Source: Owenia fusiformis (taxonomy: Eukaryota > Annelida > Polychaeta > Sabellida > Oweniidae). Taken from it: a DNA stretch of 64,000 bases. The notes beneath the pieces were generated by a model, which saw only the letters and a program-made list of their open reading frames with translations, searched no databases and was not told the origin of the DNA. Position numbers and translations under genes: made by a program. Where the stretch lies: NCBI GenBank assembly GCA_903813345.2, contig CAIIXF020000005.1, positions 3,170,356-3,234,355 on the forward strand, read 5' to 3'. The stretch's first letter is position 1, and each line of letters starts with the position of its first letter. This document shows positions 57,636 to 64,000 of this stretch, in pieces.

Positions 57636-60600
57636 ATGAGGTGTTTCTATTTCATTTTATCATCACTGTGCATGATTAAAGTTAGAGGTAAGTTATAGAC
57701 GTAGTTTAGTTATTAATAGTAGGTAGTGTTTTGGTTGCGATATTGCTTATATATGATAAATAAAGCCCCGGTCACATTTGCTTTACGGCGGCCGTAGTTT
57801 CACAAATCGATGTAGAACTGAAATCAGCATTGTAATACTTATCCCTATATTTTATCCTGTGTATTTCTCTCGATTTCGGGAAGCTACAGCCGCCGTACGG
57901 ATGCCGTAGATCAAATGTGACTGAGGCATAATACGGGTCTAACTTGTTCAATAATCTATTTTCAAACTTCATATCATTCCGATTTTTCAGACACTGAAAA
58001 CGTGTTCCTGGCCAATTAATCCGAATGTATTAGATCAAATAACTTAAGCTTATTTCATCTGTTCATTTTCAAATTTTTTTTATTTTCTAGCTGGCGTTCC
58101 TTTTCCATGTAAAATAAGTAAAGGCTGTATTACCGTTTACAATATTTCATTTTCTTATTTTTTCTTATTCCAGTTGTTTTTCCAATATCATGCATTGTGT
58201 AAAACCCGACACTTAGATGATTGTTGAGGATATTGTACTAGAATCATTCTGTTAGCCGATCGAAAAGTCAACCATGCGAGCATTTCAATCACGTCGTCTG
58301 TAATTTGTTCCCAAGGCCTTGTCCCAAGATCGTGTTCTCTAAAAGAAGGCTAGGTTATTTAGAAAAACACTTTTTATTCGGCAGAATTAACGCATTGTAC
58401 GGGGATAATTGACAGTAAATAACTCAAATGTTGAGTTTGCCACATGATAAAACAATTGAAAAGAAAATATAAGTAAATGAAATGTTGCAAACAAATTAAA
58501 ACAATATAATGACTACCAATCAATTTGAAAATGAGGGGCATCAAGAAAATAAGAGGTTTCTTTGTAATAAGGTAAAGAAAACAAGGGGAAATGAACAGAT
58601 ATATTCCAAGGAAACAAAATACAAGAAACAAAAAATGTTGCCTGAGTAAAGGTACAGATGGGTGATTAATCAAATCAGGAGCAACATTAGATTGCAAGTA
58701 TTAGCTCAACATCTTATCGATTCCTAGAACTCATTTAATTTAGGGATCCCGGCATTTAACTTAATTTTTAGGGGAAAACGAAAACTACGATGTTCGATTG
58801 GTTGGCGGAGATGAGAATGAAGGACGTGTGTCGGTTTACTTAAATGGGAAATGGGGATTCGTGTGCCACGATGATGCCTGGGATGTTAATGATGGGAGAG
58901 TTGTATGTAGACAGCTCGGATTTGACCTTAAAAATAGCATCCCTGTAGTTGTCAAATCGGGTAAATTACTTTTTGATTATATTATTTAATTGGTTGTGTC
59001 ATATTGGCATTAATGGCCAAGACTTACATTAAAATTGAAATGACATATTTTAGTCAATTTAAACACAATATTTCATCAATTTCCCCTTTATAGTATTGTG
59101 TATGTATGTGACTGAAAGGGGCTGTTTATTGCTTTTGCCCATATTCTTATTAAACTCCAGATTGAAAGTCTCGAGTCTTTTGCTTTTGCCTGTGTTGTTT
59201 CTCTTTTTTTTATTTGCTCGAAAATAGGAAGTCTATTGCTTTTGCCAGTTTTTTTCTTTTCCTTGTCATCAAGCAGCAAGGAGAGCTTACTTTAGCTACT
59301 TACATGGTTCGTTATGGAATGTGCCTGGGATAATATGAAAATAAGGTCAATTTTTATCTAGGTCAAATGTCAATACGTATGTCAAATTTTATATTTTCAA
59401 CACTTTACCAATTATCTTTGTCGTTATTCATTATTTTTCTATGAGCTTTTGTAGTCAAGAAACAGACATTTCGAGAATGTGTCATCATTTTATTGGGCCT
59501 ACTACCAATGTGGACTGGATCTAGCTCGGGATCTGCGAATTTTATTCAGTTATCACGAATCTAAATCAAAGTCGATATGATGATATCCACATGTTAAGTC
59601 AATGGTGCCGGAGATACAAAAAATCAGTGATAGTGTACAACAGAAGAGGACCTATTAACCTAAAGTTATATAATTTAAATTATATCATTATAGCGAAGGA
59701 TGTTGTTTTCTTGGCATCAAATGTGTTTGAATCTCAGTACCAATACAACTATGATCTCACATTAGGATTCGTCAACTATGTTTCAATCCCAATTTGAATA
59801 TGAGATCAGAATTATATTAGTAATGCGATTCGAACACATTTGCTGCAGGGAAATCAAAATTATATAATGCAGGCCCGTAGCCCCCCCCCCCCTTGATATC
59901 TCCCTAAAAAATGTGGACCTACCTTTTTGCGGTCTAATCTCATTAAAAATGATTATTGATGTAGATGTTCGGTAGGTGTACCAACTTTTTTGCGATCTTG
60001 ATCGGATATTCTGGTTCCGCAAGCCATAGTTCCGCTACTTCGCCTATTTTCGGTTTTAATCGTTAATTTCCGTAAGCCGCCATACAGTTTGATTGAAAAT
60101 TTTTGGATTGGAAAATTTGTACATGTTTTGAGTATTTTCAAGCATCCTAGATGTGATTCAGCTATTTATACGATGTAAGAATGAAGTTTAAGGCATAACC
60201 ATTGTTCCGGCACCAAAAATGGTGTTGAGGATGCGATAATTCCAGGTTCGTAGCCAGGGGGGCTCTGGGGGCTCGTCCGGGCCCCCCTGATATCTCCTAA
60301 AAATGTGGACCTACCTTTTTGCTTCCTTGAAGAAAAACTTGCTATTCCCCACATTAACTGGGCAATTAAGATTAAAAAACTGGCATTACTGTGCTTTGTT
60401 TTGTTAAATATAGCCTTCTGGCATGCCCCCCCCCCCCTAGGATGGGCCCGGAAAAAAATGTTGGCCCAAAAATGTTCTAGGGCCTCTTTAGTGGGCCTTT
60501 TTGGGCATTACTTGACCTTTTTGGCTTGCCTTATTTTTTCAATTTGAGGCTAAATTTTCAAAAAACGGGCCATATATCTTCAAAATGTAGGCCCAAATTT

Positions 60601-62702
60601 TGGGTCTAGGGCCCTAAAAGGTTTTCCGCGCCGCCATAGGATGGACCCAGAAAAAATGTTGGCCCAAAAATATTGTAGGGCCTCTTTAGTGGGCCTCTTT
60701 TGGCATTACTTGACCTTTTCGGGCTTTATTTTTTTCAATTTAAAGCCAATTTTTCAAAAAACGGGCCATAAATTTTCAGAATTTTCGCCAGAATTTTGGT
60801 TTTAGGGCTCTAAGAATTATACGCGCGGCCCTAGGATGGGCCTAGAAAAAAATGTTGGGACAATAATATTGTAGGGCCTCTTTAGTTGGCCTTTTCTTGA
60901 CCTTTTAACTCGACCTTTTTGGGCGTTATTTTTCAATTTTAGGCCAAATTTTCGAAAAATGGGCTATAAATTTTCAAAACTTGGGTTCTTGGGCCTTAAA
61001 AGGTTTTCTGCGCTGCCATAGGATGAGCCCAGAAAAAAATGTTGGCCCAAAAATATTGTAGGGCCTTTTTAGTCGGCCTTTTTGGGCATTACTTGACCTT
61101 TTTGGCGTGCCTTATTTTTTCAATTCTAGGCCAAATCTAAAAAAAATTTCTGCGCTGCCCTAGGACATGTAGGATGGGCCCAGAAAAAATGTTGGCCAAA
61201 AAATATTGTAGGGCCTCTTTAGTGGGCATTAGTTAACCTTTTTGGGTCTTATTTTATCTATGTTAGGCCAAATTTTCAAAAAACGTGCCATAGATTTTCT
61301 AATTTTAGGTTCAAATTTTGGCTTTAGGGCCCTAAAAAGTTTCCGCGCAAGCACAGATATTTTTTTCTGACTTGAAGTGTGCCCCCCCCTTTTTAGCTTC
61401 CAGATCTGCCACTGTCCTTTACAATACAAAGGGGCTTGGTTTAGCATGGGGAATTTTTTTTTGGGGGGGGGGTTGCGGGCCCCCCCCCCCCCTTACAAAA
61501 AGCTGGCTACGGGCATGTAATGATATAAGTTACCATATTGTGATTCATATTAGGATTCAAACTGGGATTGAAACAGATTTGGTGAATCCTAATATGAGAA
61601 AATATTTGTAATGGTATTGAGATTCGGACACATTTGCTGCAAAGATATAAGTAACCATACTGAGATTCATATTAGGATTCAAATTGACATTCAAACAGAA
61701 GTTACGAATCCCAATAGGAGATCATATTTGTATTGGCATTGAGATTCAAGCTCGCATCTTGCTGGTGAGGTTGAATCACAATCCCATTACCAATATGCAG
61801 CCAACTTTACCCACTTGGTCAAATCTATGTTTTCTTATTTTTGCAATTCCGACACTACTTTAGCAATTTAGCTTTTTTACATCTATACAATACAGATATG
61901 AGATGAGTGTCTGCTGTTTATTGAAAGTATAACCAATTCCCTTGAGAATGCGCTATATATTATCTCAGCTCCCAACTTCATCTTGAAACACATTCTCAAT
62001 TTCCTTAGAATATAAGATCACCATTTTTACTAAAAGGATTTGTTATTTTCCGGAGTAAATTAAACCAAGTACTATGGAATGGTTTGTATTGTATTGTAAA
62101 ATTTTATTATTAAAGTGTCATTGGTTATATAACAAATACATGTATAAAACAATTACATCACATATAAAATATCACTAAAATGTACAATTAACCCAAGACC
62201 GTTAACGGCCTATAGGACACCGGGGACATTACCTCAACAGGTGATGTTCCCTAATCTTCAGCATGTGGCCACAGGCTTTTGCCACGTATATAGAAATCTT
62301 ATCATTGGACATAAATGTATAGAATTTATCATTGTCAGAAAATTCCTGAAAACCTGGAATTTTATTTGCAACTTTGAAAACAAATCATTTCTGGAATTGG
62401 AGTAAAATTGACATTTTAACAAAAATGCTGTTCATCCTCTATGGCATTGACATTACAAAGAGTGTATAATGTATGTGTATACATAACACCATAAACAGAT
62501 GTCTTCTCTATGCGTTATTACAGTTTTATGATTATATTTGATTGAACTAATCAAATTACACAACTTTTTAGGGGTAGATCCCCACTACAAAAACTACCGT
62601 GGTGTTACACACCTCGCAAATTTAGACTGCGATGGAAGTGAAAGCTCTATAAAGGAATGCAAACATACTACTGGGCGTGCCCATTGCCACCGAGCGAAAA
62701 AG
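57636..62702 (+). CDS. SRCR-domain gene, divergent paralogue, 3' part beyond the window
   Basis: Exons: 57636-57687 (leader [17 protein letters not shown]), 58772-58960, 62572-62702. The leader exon has the same length (52 bases), phase and near-identical sequence as that of the minus-strand SRCR gene ([17 protein letters not shown]). The next two exons encode one SRCR domain split in the middle: [44 protein letters not shown], then the second half with [19 protein letters not shown] and AHCHRAKK before a gtgagg donor. This matches the split of the first domain in the other gene. Splice phases agree (1, 1, 0). No further exon was recognised up to 64000, so the remaining domains lie to the right or the gene is truncated. 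Confidence 0.82.
59080..60240. other. SRCR intron with short repeats
   Basis: This intronic stretch includes 'ttgcttttgcc' recurring near 59129, 59178 and 59238, a fragment of the 'cccgtagcccccc' repeat at about 59873-59935, and 'gattcgaacacatttgctgca' phrases that recur at about 61620. No exon was recognised. Confidence 0.4.
60245..61512. repeat. 'cgtagccag' element with ~190-bp tandem core
   Basis: It opens 'ggttcgtagccaggggggct' and closes with the inverted 'agctggctacgggc', both next to runs of C or G. The core repeats 'gg.cc.gaaaaaaatgttggcc', 'attgtagggcctctttagt', 'gggcattacttgaccttttt' at about 60443, 60641, 60836, 61023 and 61174. It is non-coding. A fragment of the same kind lies at 34372-34575. 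Confidence 0.7.
61540..61800. repeat. Short degenerate tandem repeat
   Basis: Phrases 'gattcatattaggattcaaa' and 'cacatttgctgcaaagatat' recur at about 100-bp steps and are also seen near 59760-59850, on the other side of the inserted element. Confidence 0.5.
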
Positions 62703-64000
62703 GTGAGGTACTTGCCTCTTGAAATGGTCTCTCGGTAGATTGATTCTATAAAATAGGTTAGGAGTAACAAGTGCATTACATTCGTATTGTAGACACATGA
62801 AGGAATGGACGAAATTAAAGACCCCATGCAAAGCTTGAAAATATGTTTTTATCATTCGTTTACCATTTTCCACGATTTAGATTTTTAAACCGATATTCAA
62901 GGTGGGTATCGATAGTCGATACGCTTGTATCGTGCCTAATATCCTAGATGCGAGTAGAAATAATCTCGATTTACGTCATTAAAAATTCAAAATTCAGTCA
63001 AATTGATGTCATATTTGGAATCTACATGTAAAATTACATCTGGAAACATGGTTTTGAAAAGAGTTTATCAACTTTGAAAATTTAATTTTCTTTGAAGATG
63101 TGACTTCAAGGTCGGGGAGATTCCCCATAGCCCCCATGTTGTAAAATCACAAAAGTGGAAATATCTTTTCTTGTGTCGGGCAGATAATATTTAGAGGTTA
63201 TGTCACTATGACGTGAAATATGCCTGAGTTCTCCCAATATAGGCCGACCTTGGGAGGCTCTATATTTGGGCAAGAACGAAGGCATATTTCACGTCATAGT
63301 GACATAACTGATGTATTACATGCCTTTGTTCCCATGGTTACTTTGTATCAATGACGTGACGTCATGATATTATCATGGTTATTAAAGAAATCTAATATCA
63401 AAACGAGGTAAGCGGGCTATATCGGGGTAATCGGGCAATATCGGTGGATATAGCTCGCTAACTTTCCCATTGACTTCCATACAAATGCTTCGCTAGGTAT
63501 GTAATACTTTCTTTTACTGGACATTTTAATTTGTATAACTATCAGATACATAAGTGTAATATGAAAAGTGAACCACTAAAACTGATGAATATTCAAGTTT
63601 AAGGGAATTTTGTAATACCCTGCCATGTTATTTCCCCCGAATCAGCCACCTGGTGGCGAAACTGGTAACTACCTACTCGCATCTGAGTAACGCTCGAGGG
63701 TAGAGGTTCTATGTAAGCAGTCACGACACTTAGAGCATTTTCCCATTTAGGACACCCATGGAAATTCTCCTTGTGTCCACTACAAATTTGGGAATTCTCA
63801 TTACATACACTCAAACTTTATTTCTACATTTCACATGCAAGCCACATCAATTCATATGTAGTTTCCTCTTGTGTAATTCCACGAACACTATGACACACCA
63901 TTTGTCTCTAAGCTCAATGTCCAACATGTGTCAGGTACCTATACACATCGTGACCGATGCAAGCAGTCACGAAAATTCAACAAATCTCGTCCACATCAGT
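62703..64000. other. Right-edge DNA with a hairpin, no gene recognised
   Basis: Arms at 63197-63224 (gttatgtcactatgacgtga...) and 63281-63308 are inverted copies and could form a 28-bp stem. No SRCR exon or other gene could be supported to 64000. Confidence 0.45.

Noticed and set aside
60305-60547. Plus-strand 80-codon frame at the tandem 'gggcccggaaaaaaatg' repeat
   Set aside because: Low-complexity translation of a non-coding repeat with C and G runs.

Overview
The window is animal nuclear DNA: AT-rich, with spliced genes, long introns full of repeats, and families typical of invertebrates (intronless DEG/ENaC channels, SRCR receptors, EamA/SLC35-type transporters, Golgi sulfotransferases). 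Repeats opening with AGCTCAC...GTGAGC followed by CGTCCGTC tracts, and the 'cgtagccag' elements, suggest a marine invertebrate, probably a lophotrochozoan. That placement is inference and weak.

Layout. (1) 1-8730: two intronless DEG/ENaC-type channel genes on the minus strand, the first running off the left edge, separated by a ~330-bp tandem repeat and a mariner remnant. (2) 10372-45928, plus strand: 24 recognisable exons of FANCI (Fanconi anaemia group I protein), about 1078 codons matching human residues ~257 to the C terminus. The N-terminal ~250 residues were not found and probably lie left of the window. (3) The 19.8-kb FANCI intron (18360-38160) holds a minus-strand family of SLC35G/EamA-like transporters: two intact 406-codon genes, one pseudogene and one fragment, plus several nested transposons. 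(4) A minus-strand, intronless WSCD-type sulfotransferase sits in a later FANCI intron (40096-41355). (5) 47270-48984: a two-exon CHST8-14-type carbohydrate sulfotransferase. (6) 49712-55093 (minus) and 57636 onward (plus): a divergent pair of SRCR genes. The first encodes a secreted protein with about eight SRCR domains; the second is cut by the right edge. Between and after them lie palindromic mobile elements and a tandem repeat.

The main discovery is inside FANCI. Six of its exon-intron junctions have been turned into tandem arrays whose repeat unit is the junction itself: the end of an exon plus its 5' splice site, or a 3' splice site plus the start of the exon. Four arrays are well preserved (35-bp, 54-bp x about 41, 68-bp x 16 and 109-bp x 6). 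Two, at the two ends of one short intron, are decayed. Donor arrays carry only about 6-10 intronic bases; acceptor arrays carry about 30. In the 54-bp array the unit is a multiple of three, so alternative donors would add copies of an 18-residue cassette in frame.

The FANCI product acts in interstrand-crosslink repair with FANCD2. The two sulfotransferases, the transporters, the channels and the SRCR proteins are neighbours with no evident pathway link to it.
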